This document shows positions 25,317-33,612 of a DNA stretch of 64,000 nucleotides, piece after piece; within the stretch, counting starts at the first letter, position 1; each line of letters starts with the position of its first letter. The notes under the pieces were generated by a model. The model was not told the DNA's origin. It saw only the letters and a program-made list of their open reading frames with translations, and made no database searches. Made by a program: the position numbers and the translations under genes. The stretch is from Tropicimonas_B omnivorans (GTDB lineage: Bacteria; Pseudomonadota; Alphaproteobacteria; Rhodobacterales; Rhodobacteraceae), in the NCBI RefSeq assembly GCF_031846565.1, contig NZ_JAVRHL010000002.1, positions 558,001 through 622,000 of the forward strand, written 5' to 3'.

Positions 25317-26291
25317 ATGACCATCGCCGAGGCCGACGCCATGAAGTTGCCGGGCGAGGAGGATCGCCTGGGCGACGCTCTCCGCCGTCTGCCGGGGCGC
25401 CTCTTCGCGGTGCTCGACGGGGCGAACTATCCCGATCTGCCCGGCCGCCTCCGCGAGGTCGGCCTCGACTACTTCGCCCTCTACGGTGAGGAGACCGACG
25501 CGCCGGACATACGCTACGGCCCCCATCTCGTCGTCTGCCCGAGCGCCTTCGCGGTGGAGCAGGTGCGGGACGTCTCCGCCGGAACGCCGACGGTGGTCTG
25601 GTGGGCCTGGCCCGACGAGGGGAGCGAGACGGAGGTCGCCGTCTGGCGCCACATGCGCCGCCTGTCCGTGGTGGACGTGCCGGTCGGCCGCGACGAGGAG
25701 ATGATCGGCCCGCCGCGCCACGGCGCCGTGACCGGCTCGGGGCCCGAAGAGCCCGTCTTCCTGCGCCATGCCGATGCCGACGTGGTGGCCGCGCTCGTGG
25801 ATGTGCTCGAGCCCGAACAGACGGCGCAGCTTTTCGGGGAGGCGCTGGCGATCCTCGCCGAAACACCGGCCGCGCCCGGCCTTGCCCTGTTCGAGCGGCC
25901 GGAGGCGCAGGATCCGGGCGGCCGCCTCTCCCTGTCGCCCGATCAATACGCGTGTCTGACCGTCTCCTACAGGCGCGCCCTCGGGCGCCGGGCGGAGATC
26001 GAGTTCGCCTCCCTTGCCGGGCCCGGTGCGACGGGACGGAGGCGGATCCAGGACGCCGTCGAGCGCGCCGAGCGGTACCGGCTCTCCACCAAGTCGGAGA
26101 TCTGGGACTTCATCACGATGGACATGCGCTACGGAGCCCGGTTCGAGACCGCTGCCGGCCGGGAGGGCGTGCTCGCCGAACTGACCCGGACCGACATGCC
26201 CTCCGCCATGCGCCTCTGGCGCGCCGAGATGCTGGCCCAGCAGGTCCGCGGCGAGGACCGGCAGGAGATCTCCGGCACGCGCACCTTCTGA
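25317..26291 (+). CDS. DUF4123 domain protein (T6SS adaptor-like)
   Basis: A 324-residue protein. Its N-terminal part (LFAVLDGANYPDLPGRLREV, the YFALY strand, then a GPHLVVC strand, residues about 30-90) matches the DUF4123 pattern. DUF4123 proteins (Tap/Tec) are adaptors that load effectors onto VgrG spikes of type VI secretion systems. The C-terminal half is not recognised. ATG 25317 was chosen over an in-frame ATG 48 bases upstream because the extra residues are polar and unconserved in appearance. There is no vgrG, hcp, effector or immunity gene nearby. It is convergent with the next gene. Confidence 0.75.
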   Translation: MTIAEADAMKLPGEEDRLGDALRRLPGRLFAVLDGANYPDLPGRLREVGLDYFALYGEETDAPDIRYGPHLVVCPSAFAVEQVRDVSAGTPTVVWWAWPDEGSETEVAVWRHMRRLSVVDVPVGRDEEMIGPPRHGAVTGSGPEEPVFLRHADADVVAALVDVLEPEQTAQLFGEALAILAETPAAPGLALFERPEAQDPGGRLSLSPDQYACLTVSYRRALGRRAEIEFASLAGPGATGRRRIQDAVERAERYRLSTKSEIWDFITMDMRYGARFETAAGREGVLAELTRTDMPSAMRLWRAEMLAQQVRGEDRQEISGTRTF

Positions 26292-26471
26292 AGCGAGGAG
26301 GGCACGGGGTCCGGGCGTGGGCACCGCCGATGTTGCAGGGCATCTCCACGGGGCGCTTCGTAGCAGGACGGAGCACGGGATCGACGACCGGAGGGTGTCC
26401 CCGTGGCCGTTATTTCCGGACGTGCCGCGCCGCCATGAGGGTCGCGGACAATCGGACGGCCCGGACCCGCG

Positions 26472-26894
26472 TCACTCGGCTTCGCCGGCCTCCTGCCGGG
26501 ACTTCGTCAGGCGATCGGCCTTCTTGCGAACGAGGACGCAGCGCAGATCGTGCATCGCGAGGAGAAGCGCGTCGGTGACATTCTCGAGCTGTTCGTCGGT
26601 CGCCCTGGACTGCGCCCATTGCGCGGTCAGGTTCAGGTGATCGATGGCGCGATGGATGTCGTCGAGGTCCCGAAAGGACAGGACCTTCCTGCGCTCTTCC
26701 ATCCAGTTCCGAATGGTCGCGATGTCGGTCTCGGAGAGCGTGCGGTCCCCGTGGGGCTTCACCTCGCCGTTGCGGATGTTGACGACCGCGATCTGGTCCA
26801 TCTCGATCCGGCGCTGGCGGTTCTCGGTATCGACGCGGAAGACCATCGCGCCGTTCTCGCGGATGCGGAAGTAGTAGTCAGGAAGATCGATCAT
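26472..26894 (-). CDS. Conserved hypothetical protein
   Basis: A 140-residue protein with no domain I recognise. It opens with beta strands (DYYFRIRENGAMVFRVDTENRQ, MDQIAVVNIRNGEVK) and continues with helices rich in charged residues (ETDIATIRNWMEERRKV, ISLATED by DDIHRAIDHLNLTAQW). Codon usage is like its neighbours and it has a GAGCGGA ribosome-binding site. It lies downstream of aspC on the same strand, past a hairpin. The function is unknown. Confidence 0.75.
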   Translation of the reverse strand: MIDLPDYYFRIRENGAMVFRVDTENRQRRIEMDQIAVVNIRNGEVKPHGDRTLSETDIATIRNWMEERRKVLSFRDLDDIHRAIDHLNLTAQWAQSRATDEQLENVTDALLLAMHDLRCVLVRKKADRLTKSRQEAGEAE

Positions 26895-26910
26895 GGTCCG
26901 CTCCGCTCAA

Positions 26911-26956
26911 GAGTGGGGCGCCCGCCCCTCGCGGGGATGAAAGGGCGCCCTGACTC
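26911..26956 (-). terminator. Hairpin between aspartate aminotransferase gene and next gene
   Basis: GAGT-x-GGGCGCCC pairs with GGGCGCCC-xx-ACTC around a smaller internal CCCCGCGGGG-type stem. It starts a few bases after the aminotransferase stop and is followed on the minus strand by TT. It is a plausible terminator, or a processing hairpin in a shared transcript. Confidence 0.5.
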
Positions 26957-26959
26957 TCC

Positions 26960-28162
26960 TTAGCTCAGCGCGGCGCAGAAGTCCTGAATGCGCGAGCAGG
27001 CTTCCTTCAGATTCTCGTCCGATGTCGCATAGCTGATGCGGAAGGCGGGGGAGAGACCGAAGGCCGCGCCGAAGACGACCGCGACGCCCTTCTCTTCGAG
27101 GAGCGCCTTCGCGAAGGTCTCGTCGTTCTCGATCTTCGTACCCGCCTCGGTGGTCTTGCCGATGCAGTCATCGATCACGGGATAGACGTAGAAGGCGCCT
27201 TCGGGCAGCGGGCAGGAGATGCCCTCCGCGGCGTTCAGCATCTCGACGACCATGTCCCTGCGCCGCTTGAAGATCGCGTTGTTCTCGGGGATGAAGTCCT
27301 GCGTGCCGTTCAGCGCCTCGACCGCCGCCCATTGCGAGATGGAGCAGGGGTTCGACGTCGATTGCGACTGGATCTTGCGCATCGCGTCGATCAGCATCTT
27401 CGGCCCCGCGGCATAGCCGATGCGCCAGCCCGTCATGGCATAGGCCTTGGAGACGCCGTTCACGGTGAGCGTGCGATCGTAGAGCGCAGGCTCCACCTGC
27501 GCCGGGGTCGCGAACTCGAAGTCGTCGTAGGTCAGGTGCTCGTACATGTCGTCCGACATCACCCAGACATGGGGATGGCGAAGAAGCACGTCCGTCAGCG
27601 CCTTCAGCTCGTCGCGGGTATAGGCCGCGCCCGTGGGGTTCGACGGGGAGTTGAAGATGAACCACTTCGTCTTGTCGGTGATCGCGGCCTCGAGCGCCTC
27701 GGCCGTCAGCTTGAAGCCGGTCGCGCTGGTCGTCTCGACGAAGACGGGCTCGCCGCCGGCAAGGAGGGCCATGTCCGGATAGCTGACCCAGTAGGGCGCC
27801 GGGATCACGACCTCGTCGCCCGGATTGAGCGTCGCCTGAAGGGCGTTATAGAGAATCTGCTTGCCGCCGGTGCCGACGGAGACCTGCTCCGGCTTGTAGT
27901 CGAGGCCGTTGTCGCGCTTGAACTTGGCGCAGATCGCGGCCTTGAGCTCGGGGATGCCGTCGGCAGGGGTGTACTTCGTCTTGCCGTCGGAGATCGCTTG
28001 AACCGCGGCGTCCTTGATGTTCTGGGGCGTGTCGAAATCAGGCTCGCCGGCGCCGAGGCCGATGACATCGCGGCCCGCTTCCTTGAGCTCCTTGGCCATC
28101 GTTGTCACCGCGATGGTGGCGGAGGGCTTAACGCGGGCAATGGAATCGGACAAAAACGACAT
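26960..28162 (-). CDS. Class I/II pyridoxal-phosphate aminotransferase (aspartate type)
   Basis: A 400-residue fold-type I aminotransferase of the Igamma aspartate/prephenate group common in alphaproteobacteria. Visible are GLGAGEPDFDTP (substrate side), the FNSPSNPTGAAY strand (PLP-contacting Asn), the PLP lysine in VNGVSKAYAMTGWRIGY and the substrate arginine in FRISYATS. It transfers amino groups between aspartate, or arogenate/prephenate, and 2-oxoglutarate. ATG 28162 gives the canonical MSFLSDSIARVKPSAT start. It is divergent from an XRE regulator across 95 bases. Confidence 0.93.
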   Translation of the reverse strand: MSFLSDSIARVKPSATIAVTTMAKELKEAGRDVIGLGAGEPDFDTPQNIKDAAVQAISDGKTKYTPADGIPELKAAICAKFKRDNGLDYKPEQVSVGTGGKQILYNALQATLNPGDEVVIPAPYWVSYPDMALLAGGEPVFVETTSATGFKLTAEALEAAITDKTKWFIFNSPSNPTGAAYTRDELKALTDVLLRHPHVWVMSDDMYEHLTYDDFEFATPAQVEPALYDRTLTVNGVSKAYAMTGWRIGYAAGPKMLIDAMRKIQSQSTSNPCSISQWAAVEALNGTQDFIPENNAIFKRRRDMVVEMLNAAEGISCPLPEGAFYVYPVIDDCIGKTTEAGTKIENDETFAKALLEEKGVAVVFGAAFGLSPAFRISYATSDENLKEACSRIQDFCAALS

Positions 28163-28257
28163 GGGCTTCTTTCCGGATCGGGAACAGGTTCGAGGCGTCT
28201 TAGGCTTGCCCCGACAAGGCTTCAAGCGATATCCGTAATGCAAGGGAGTGGCGTGAC

Positions 28258-28695
28258 ATGAGCGAAGACCAGAACTGGTTCGGCGAAGATACGGCGACCT
28301 TCGGAGACCGCCTGATCGGCGCTCGAGAGGCCATCGGCATCGGGCAGGAAGAGCTGGCGCACCGCCTCGGCGTCAAGATCGCCACGGTACAGGCCTGGGA
28401 GAACGACGCGAGCGAGCCGCGCGCCAACAAGCTCCAGATGCTGTCCGGTCTGCTCGGCGTGTCGCTCACATGGCTGATCAACGGCACGGGCGACGGTCTG
28501 CAGACCCCGCCGGACGCGACCGATGCGCCCCGTCCCGAGCTGTCCGCTCTGCTCGACGAAATGACACAGCTGCGCATCTCGATCGACCGGTCCACGAACA
28601 AGCTTCTCGTGCTCGAGCGGCGGCTCCGCTCGGCGCTCTCGGCGCCGGTCCTGCCCGACGACGTCCACGGTGACAGCGAGGAAGGAACGTCGTGA
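28258..28695 (+). CDS. XRE family helix-turn-helix regulator
   Basis: A 145-residue protein with a Cro/CI-type domain at residues 15-75 (FGDRLIGAREAIGIGQEELAHRLGV, IATVQAWENDASEPRANKL, then the LTWLINGTG helix). A linker and a C-terminal coiled-coil-like segment (ELSALLDEMTQLRISIDRST) follow and may mediate dimerisation. Its stop overlaps the SdhE-type gene start, so it is coupled to it. The target is unknown; the divergent aminotransferase gene is one candidate. Confidence 0.9.
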   Translation: MSEDQNWFGEDTATFGDRLIGAREAIGIGQEELAHRLGVKIATVQAWENDASEPRANKLQMLSGLLGVSLTWLINGTGDGLQTPPDATDAPRPELSALLDEMTQLRISIDRSTNKLLVLERRLRSALSAPVLPDDVHGDSEEGTS

Positions 28696-28976
28696 TGGAG
28701 ACATCCGCCAAGGCCGGCCGCACGGAAGACCGCGAGACCCGCGAACGCCGCCTCACCATGCGCTCGGGACGGCGCGGAATGAAGGAGATGGACCTGATCC
28801 TCGGCCCCTTCGCCCGCACGACGATCGATACGCTCGGCGAGGAAGAGCTGGACCGCTACGAAGCCCTCCTCAGCGAGAACGATCAGGACCTCTATCGCTG
28901 GGTCAGCGGGCAGGCTGCGCCCCCCGAGGAACACGCGCCGATGATCCGCCGGATCGCGGAGCAGGCCGGCGTCTGA
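28695..28976 (+). CDS. sdhE: FAD assembly factor SdhE
   Basis: A 93-residue protein of the SdhE/Sdh5 (DUF339) family, which helps attach FAD covalently to succinate dehydrogenase SdhA. The family signature R-S-x-R-R-G-M-K-E-M-D-L-I-L is present, followed by the L-x-E-E-E-L-D-R-Y-E-x-L-L motif and a D-L-Y-R-W segment. The N-terminal 20 residues are charged and probably disordered. ATG 28695 overlaps the upstream stop; a GTG one codon earlier is an alternative. No sdh genes are in the window. Confidence 0.93.
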   Translation: METSAKAGRTEDRETRERRLTMRSGRRGMKEMDLILGPFARTTIDTLGEEELDRYEALLSENDQDLYRWVSGQAAPPEEHAPMIRRIAEQAGV

Positions 28977-29066
28977 TCGCGCGGGGGCTTCCGTTCGATC
29001 TTAACGGCATATTTGCTCTTTTGCCTCACAAGGCTTCGGAACAGTAACAGTCCGAAGGTATATGGC

Positions 29067-29564
29067 ATGAGCATCGAAATCGCATTGCTGCCGGGAGAGC
29101 GCAGCTCTGTTCATGCGACCTATCTCGACGGGCTGAGCCTCCTGGAACGGCTTCACCGGCTCATGCTCGACGTGGTGAAGGACGAGTTCGAGCGGCTCGG
29201 TCTCATCGACGTGAACCCGGTTCAGGCGCTCCTCCTCTACAATATCGGCGATAACGAGGTGACCGCCGGGGAGCTCAAGTCCCGCGGGTACTACCAGGGC
29301 TCCAATGTCAGCTATAACCTGAAGAAGCTGGTCGAGATGGGCTACATGCACCACCAGCGCAGCGATATCGACCGCCGCTCCGTCCGCGTTCGCCTGACCG
29401 CCGAGGGCCGTGAAATCCGGGACGTGATCTGCGCGCTGTTCGAGCGGCATTCCGAGGAAATGCTCGACCGGGGCGTGATCGAGGCCGACGCGCTCGATAC
29501 CGCGACGAGCACGTTGCGCCGGGTCGAGCGATACTGGCGGGATCAGATCCGGTACATCTACTGA
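29067..29564 (+). CDS. MarR family regulator (LdtR-like)
   Basis: A 165-residue winged-helix regulator. The DNA-binding part (VTAGELKSRGYYQGSNVSYNLKKL, then a DRRSVRVRLT wing) resembles LdtR of Liberibacter and Sinorhizobium, which controls an L,D-transpeptidase and osmotic or cell-wall tolerance. The sentence-like run YYQGSNVSYNLKKLVEMGY is the most distinctive part. ATG 29067 was chosen; a start 54 bases further up would add residues unlike the family. The LdtR link is from memory and moderate. Confidence 0.85.
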   Translation: MSIEIALLPGERSSVHATYLDGLSLLERLHRLMLDVVKDEFERLGLIDVNPVQALLLYNIGDNEVTAGELKSRGYYQGSNVSYNLKKLVEMGYMHHQRSDIDRRSVRVRLTAEGREIRDVICALFERHSEEMLDRGVIEADALDTATSTLRRVERYWRDQIRYIY

Positions 29565-29711
29565 AAACCGCTCCCCCGGGGCGACCCGCACGCGGGCGCT
29601 TCGGGTGAGCCACGATGTGCCCCGCTTGTGGGGCGGGCGGGGATGGTCGTCCGCTCGATCCGTGCCTGAGCGAGCAGGAGGTCGAGCGTCCGCAAGTCGC
29701 TCACTCCGGCC

Positions 29712-30401
29712 TCAGCGAAGGGTGCCATAAACCCGGCCGGCAAGTTCGCGGACCAGTTTCTCGCGCATGGCGCGCGCGACATCGTCATAGCCGCGCGCCA
29801 CGACTGAAAAAGCGCCGGGGCCGTGGAGGACGTTCTCCTCGTAGTAGCGCTCAAGCCCCTCCGGATCGTCCGGCTCCGAGACGATGGGCAGGCCGTTCAC
29901 CGTCACTCCGGCGAAATCGAAATTGGCGTAGGCGAGGCCGGGCCCGAACCCTTCGTTGTTCGGCCCGTCGCCGCTGACGTCGAGGGTGTGCGCCGCGCAA
30001 GGCGGCGCACCCGCGAAAGCGCTCGAGGCGTAGCCGAGCGCGTAGCCGAGGGCCGTCGGAGATTGGGTCTCGCTGCGGGGGCTGGTCGAAATGCGGGCGG
30101 CGGCGCTTTCGAGCGCGTCCGCGCCGTCGATCAGCGTCCAGCCGATGATCTCGGTCTGCGTCCAGCGGCCGGACCATTCGAACACCGAAAGCGCGACTGG
30201 CGCGTCCGGAAGCGTGGCGAGAAAACCCGCCCGGACCTCCTCGCTCACGAGCGCCGCGGCGAGCCCCTGCCGCTGGAGTGCATCCTCGCTCGCATCCACC
30301 GAGGAGGACACATCGATCGCGAGTAGCAGGGCGAGGCGGCAGGCATCTGCCGCCCCGGGAAGAGCGGCAAGGGATGCCGCCGGAAGAAAGGTCCGGATCA
30401 C
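29712..30401 (-). CDS. DUF1194 protein (vWFA-like)
   Basis: A 229-residue protein with an N-terminal signal peptide (IRTFLPAASLAALPGAADA) and a von Willebrand A-like fold: the MIDAS-type motif LAIDVSSSVD near residue 30 and a later DVSGDGPNN strand, both hallmarks of DUF1194. It is probably periplasmic. A GTG start at 30401 is chosen because it overlaps the glyoxalase stop (GTGA) and puts the signal peptide at the N-terminus; an ATG start would need reading through the glyoxalase gene. The function of the family is unknown. Confidence 0.88.
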   Translation of the reverse strand: MIRTFLPAASLAALPGAADACRLALLLAIDVSSSVDASEDALQRQGLAAALVSEEVRAGFLATLPDAPVALSVFEWSGRWTQTEIIGWTLIDGADALESAAARISTSPRSETQSPTALGYALGYASSAFAGAPPCAAHTLDVSGDGPNNEGFGPGLAYANFDFAGVTVNGLPIVSEPDDPEGLERYYEENVLHGPGAFSVVARGYDDVARAMREKLVRELAGRVYGTLR

Positions 30402-30826
30402 CAGTGGCCCGTGTTCTCCATGCTGGCCCACGGCTCCTCGGGCGCGAGGGCGTCGCCGTCCTGGAGCAGTTCGATGGAGATGTTGTCCGGCGACCGGACG
30501 AACGCCATGTGACCGTCCCGCGGCGGGCGGTTGATGGTCACACCGGCATCCCGAAGTTTGGCGCACATCTCGTAGATGTTGTCCACGCGGTAGGCGAGAT
30601 GGCCGAAATGGCGGCTGTCGGAGGGGAGGCCCTCGTCGCCGTCCCAGTTGTAGGTCAGCTCGACGGGCGTTTCGTGCTGTCCCGGAGGCGCCATGAAGAT
30701 CAGGGAGAATCGCCCCTTTTCGTTGTCGATCCGGCGCTTTTCCTCGAGGCCGAGCAGGCGGAAGAAGTCCATCGTGGCGTCGAGGTCCTTCACGCGGACC
30801 ATGGTATGCAGATAGCGGATCGTCAT
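30398..30826 (-). CDS. Glyoxalase I-like protein (lactoylglutathione lyase)
   Basis: A 142-residue protein of the vicinal-oxygen-chelate fold. It contains two beta-alpha-beta-beta-beta modules with likely metal ligands His7 (LHTMVRVKDL), Glu in PVELTYNW, His in FGHLAYRVDN and Glu in ISIELLQ, the pattern of GloA. It would detoxify methylglyoxal as its glutathione hemithioacetal in the cytosol. It is translationally coupled to the downstream DUF1194 gene by a 4-base overlap. Confidence 0.9.
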   Translation of the reverse strand: MTIRYLHTMVRVKDLDATMDFFRLLGLEEKRRIDNEKGRFSLIFMAPPGQHETPVELTYNWDGDEGLPSDSRHFGHLAYRVDNIYEMCAKLRDAGVTINRPPRDGHMAFVRSPDNISIELLQDGDALAPEEPWASMENTGHW

Positions 30827-30942
30827 GTCGCCTCAATCTTGTTCTGGGTCAGGATGACGGGGAGGGTAGGGCGCCGCCGGGCGAGCGCAATCCCTCGGGC
30901 CCGGCGATCGAACCTGAGGGACTGGACTGCCCTTCGATCACC

Positions 30943-32343
30943 TCAGAACGCCGATGCGACGCCCAGGGTCAGGTTCGTGGCCTCGCCGTCGAAGCGGCTG
31001 ATGGTGCTGTCCGTGGTGCGCGCCTCGAGGCCGATGACCGGAGAGAAGCCCATACGCCCCACGGCGTCGATCCTGAGCGACAGTCGCGCCGACAGGGTCT
31101 CGTCCTGCCGTCCGCCCGGCACGTCGATGAAGCCGATGCGGTAGGCGTCGAAGTCCCGCCGTTCCCAGGTCAGCCCGCCTGACAGGTGCATCCCCGCCAG
31201 TGGCTCGCCCATCGACAGATCGAGGGCGGCCGAGGCGCCGGACCAGTCGAGATTGGCGTCGTCCGACGCGACATTCCTGGCCGCGAAGGAAAAGCGCGTG
31301 TGCACACCGACGATCTCGCGGGAGAGGGCTGCGGAGGCGCTCCGGCCGGTGCGCGCCTCGCCGCCGGTGAGGGACAGGCGCCGCTCGAGACCGGCGCCAA
31401 GGCGCAGGTCCACCTCGCCCGGAAGGTCCACGCTGCGCCCGAGGGAGACGCGCGCGGAGCGGTCGAGCGGCTCGTATCCGTACCAGGACTTTCCGAGCGC
31501 GAGAGCATAGGTATCGGGGACCGGCAGATCGCCTGGCGCAATGGAATGGGTCAGGCCGATCTCGGCGGCGCCGTAGTCGAAGGCGCTGCCCTCGATGCCG
31601 GGCGCCTGCTCCCGCGCTTCCTTCGAGAGTTCGTTCCAGGTCCGGTAACCGTTGAAGGTCAGGGCGGTTCGATGGTCCGTCCCGCGGGACAGGGTGCGGG
31701 CGGCGGTGAGGGTGGCGCTGGTGCGAGTGCCGGACAGCGCCCTTGCGGACCCGGAGAGGCGGCCCACCGGCAGGCTGTCATCGAGGACCAGCCATTCGGA
31801 GCTGGAGCCACCGTTGATGTTGTCCGTCCGGCCGTGGCTGAAGGAGAGGCGGACCGAGAGGGGAGAGACGGCGCGCATCCGGCCGAACGCCTCGCCCACC
31901 CGGTCCCGCGTCGCATCGTCGGGGGCCGTGCCGTAGGCGCGCCGCATCCAGAATTGAGCCGCGATCCAGCTGTCATCCGCGGCCGCGGCGCGGGAGGTGT
32001 ACCACGCCGCCTCGTGCCTCAGACCATCGCTGCCGGCCACGCGCCACGCGTCTGCGCCAGCCTCGCGGCCGGCCTTCGCGTCTCCGAGGGACGGGGAGGT
32101 GGCGGCGATGAGGATGAGGGCCGTGGGGTCCTCCGGGTCGGCGAGGCGAAGCTTCCGGCCGAGGGCATTGGCAAGCGCGTCGTCGCCCGAGCGAAAGGCG
32201 CGACGCGCCAGCTCCCGGGCTTCGGGAATGCTGAGGCTGATCTCCTCCGCCCGCGGCGCCTCCGGGACCGCGAGGCACAGGGCGAACGCCGCCACCGCCG
32301 CCACCGCCGCGAGAGCGCGGCCGAGGGTGCCGCGCTCAGTCAA
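30943..32343 (-). CDS. Slam-like outer-membrane lipoprotein assembly protein
   Basis: A 466-residue protein with a signal peptide (ALAAVAAVAAFALCLAVPEAPRAEE), a helical TPR-like periplasmic part (about 35-150), and a C-terminal region of alternating strands ending in VASAF, a beta-barrel signal with terminal Phe. This order, and the motif near LSFSHGRTDNINGGSS at the domain border, match the surface lipoprotein assembly modulator (Slam, DUF560) family, which moves lipoproteins to the cell surface. The best start is a TTG at 32343 that overlaps the upstream lipoprotein stop by eight bases. The gene order lipoprotein-Slam supports the call. Confidence 0.75.
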   Translation of the reverse strand: MTERGTLGRALAAVAAVAAFALCLAVPEAPRAEEISLSIPEARELARRAFRSGDDALANALGRKLRLADPEDPTALILIAATSPSLGDAKAGREAGADAWRVAGSDGLRHEAAWYTSRAAAADDSWIAAQFWMRRAYGTAPDDATRDRVGEAFGRMRAVSPLSVRLSFSHGRTDNINGGSSSEWLVLDDSLPVGRLSGSARALSGTRTSATLTAARTLSRGTDHRTALTFNGYRTWNELSKEAREQAPGIEGSAFDYGAAEIGLTHSIAPGDLPVPDTYALALGKSWYGYEPLDRSARVSLGRSVDLPGEVDLRLGAGLERRLSLTGGEARTGRSASAALSREIVGVHTRFSFAARNVASDDANLDWSGASAALDLSMGEPLAGMHLSGGLTWERRDFDAYRIGFIDVPGGRQDETLSARLSLRIDAVGRMGFSPVIGLEARTTDSTISRFDGEATNLTLGVASAF

Positions 32344-33388
32344 TGTCTTCGAGGCTGTCCACGTCGGTGCAGATCGCGGGCGCATCGGTCGTTCCGCAGC
32401 GAGGCAGGACGAAGATGCCGGTCTCCTTGTCGAATGTGCCGCTAACCTCCTCGCGCGGATCTGCGGGGATGAAGATCGTGTCGAGCGCCACGACGCCCGC
32501 GAGCCCATCGGAATTCTCGCCTCCGATCGTGCCGCCGAACGTGCCGGCCCCGAACGGCACACCGTCTTCGTCGCGCATGCGTGCGGTGCCGAGGAAGACG
32601 CCGGTATCATCCAGATCGCCATCGGCGAGGAAGACCGTTTCCAGCTCCTGATCGGCATAGGGCCCGTCCACGAAGCCGCGGTCGTAGATCGCGCCGTTGA
32701 CGGCATTGTCCCCGAAATCGACGTTGATGAAGACGCTACCGGTGGTCTGGGCGGCCTGCTGGGGGATGAGCGCGGGATCGGTGCCGGGGGGGACCGGCAT
32801 CCGCTGGTCCTGATCGGCGTCGGACAGGTTCGTCACGCCGGCATAATTGCCGGCATAGCTGACCTGGCCTTCGGTCGGCTTGACATAGTTGCCCACCCGT
32901 TCGTAGTAGCCGCCCTGGTAGAAATCCGTGAACTGTCCCGCATCGCCGGCGACGACGGCCTGCACCGAGCCGTCCGGACTGCGCGCGGCGAGGGCGACGA
33001 AGATCCGGTCGAGTGCATCGTCCTGGGCCGAGAAGGCACGGTAGCCGTCCACGTCGAGGGCGGCATTGCGGTCGTAGGTGGCAAGGATGCGGTCCGCATC
33101 GAGCGCGTTCATCTCCACCGTCAGGGTGTCGTCGTCCGGATCACCGGGATCGCCGGGATCGTAGGCGATGGAGCGCAGGTCCTGCGCCAGCGCATCGGGA
33201 ATGGTGTTCTCGTCCAGATCGGGCGTCTCGCCGGGATCATCGGGACCGGGATCATCAGGGCCCGGATCCTCGCCGTTGTCTTCGCCGTCGTCCGAGACCC
33301 GGTCGCCGTTGACCGGATTGCTGCCGTCTCCGCCGCCGCATGCGGCAAGAAGAAGCATCAGCGCGATGGGTATCGCCTGCTTGACCAT
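32336..33388 (-). CDS. TbpB-like surface lipoprotein, likely Slam substrate
   Basis: A 350-residue protein with a clear lipoprotein signal (IALMLLLAAC, Cys near residue 17), then a Gly-rich tether and an acidic repeat of D-P-G-P-D units (about 30-60). The C-terminal half has strands like the transferrin-binding-protein B barrel: YAGNYAGVTNL, SVFINVDFGDNAVNGAIYD and FGAGTFGGTIGGENSDGLAG. Such lipoproteins are the substrates of Slam proteins and often capture a nutrient or host ligand. It is coupled to the Slam-like gene by overlap. The ligand is unknown. Confidence 0.75.
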   Translation of the reverse strand: MVKQAIPIALMLLLAACGGGDGSNPVNGDRVSDDGEDNGEDPGPDDPGPDDPGETPDLDENTIPDALAQDLRSIAYDPGDPGDPDDDTLTVEMNALDADRILATYDRNAALDVDGYRAFSAQDDALDRIFVALAARSPDGSVQAVVAGDAGQFTDFYQGGYYERVGNYVKPTEGQVSYAGNYAGVTNLSDADQDQRMPVPPGTDPALIPQQAAQTTGSVFINVDFGDNAVNGAIYDRGFVDGPYADQELETVFLADGDLDDTGVFLGTARMRDEDGVPFGAGTFGGTIGGENSDGLAGVVALDTIFIPADPREEVSGTFDKETGIFVLPRCGTTDAPAICTDVDSLEDID

Positions 33389-33540
33389 TGGAACTGCCCC
33401 GAGATCGTTTTTGCCTGTTTTGCCGGGGAGTTTTCGGGTGAGTTCGCTCCAAGTCAACGCTCCGGGGCGGGCGGGATGCAGTCTCGGGCCGGGTGCGGCC
33501 CTGATGCCGCAGCGGCAAATTTCGCTCAGCACGGGGCCGC

Positions 33541-33554
33541 GCGGGTTAACCCGC
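33541..33554. promoter_or_regulatory. Perfect 14-bp palindrome upstream of thyX
   Basis: GCGGGTTAACCCGC lies in the divergent region between the TbpB-like lipoprotein gene and thyX, 58 bases before the thyX start. It shares the GGTTAACC core with a sequence at 10114-10121. It could be an operator for either gene, but no regulator is implied. Confidence 0.3.
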
Positions 33555-33612
33555 CCCCGTCCTCAGGATATGGTCGCCTCCGAGTCGCCCGAAGCCCCAA
33601 GGACACCGCCCC

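Noticed and set aside
29585..29634. Short hairpins between the LdtR-like and DUF1194 genes
   Set aside because: Stems of five bases without a T-run; not strong enough to call a terminator.
33230..33268. Direct repeats of GGGATCATC in the lipoprotein gene
   Set aside because: They encode the Asp-Pro-Gly tether of the TbpB-like protein, so they are explained as coding repeats rather than a DNA element.
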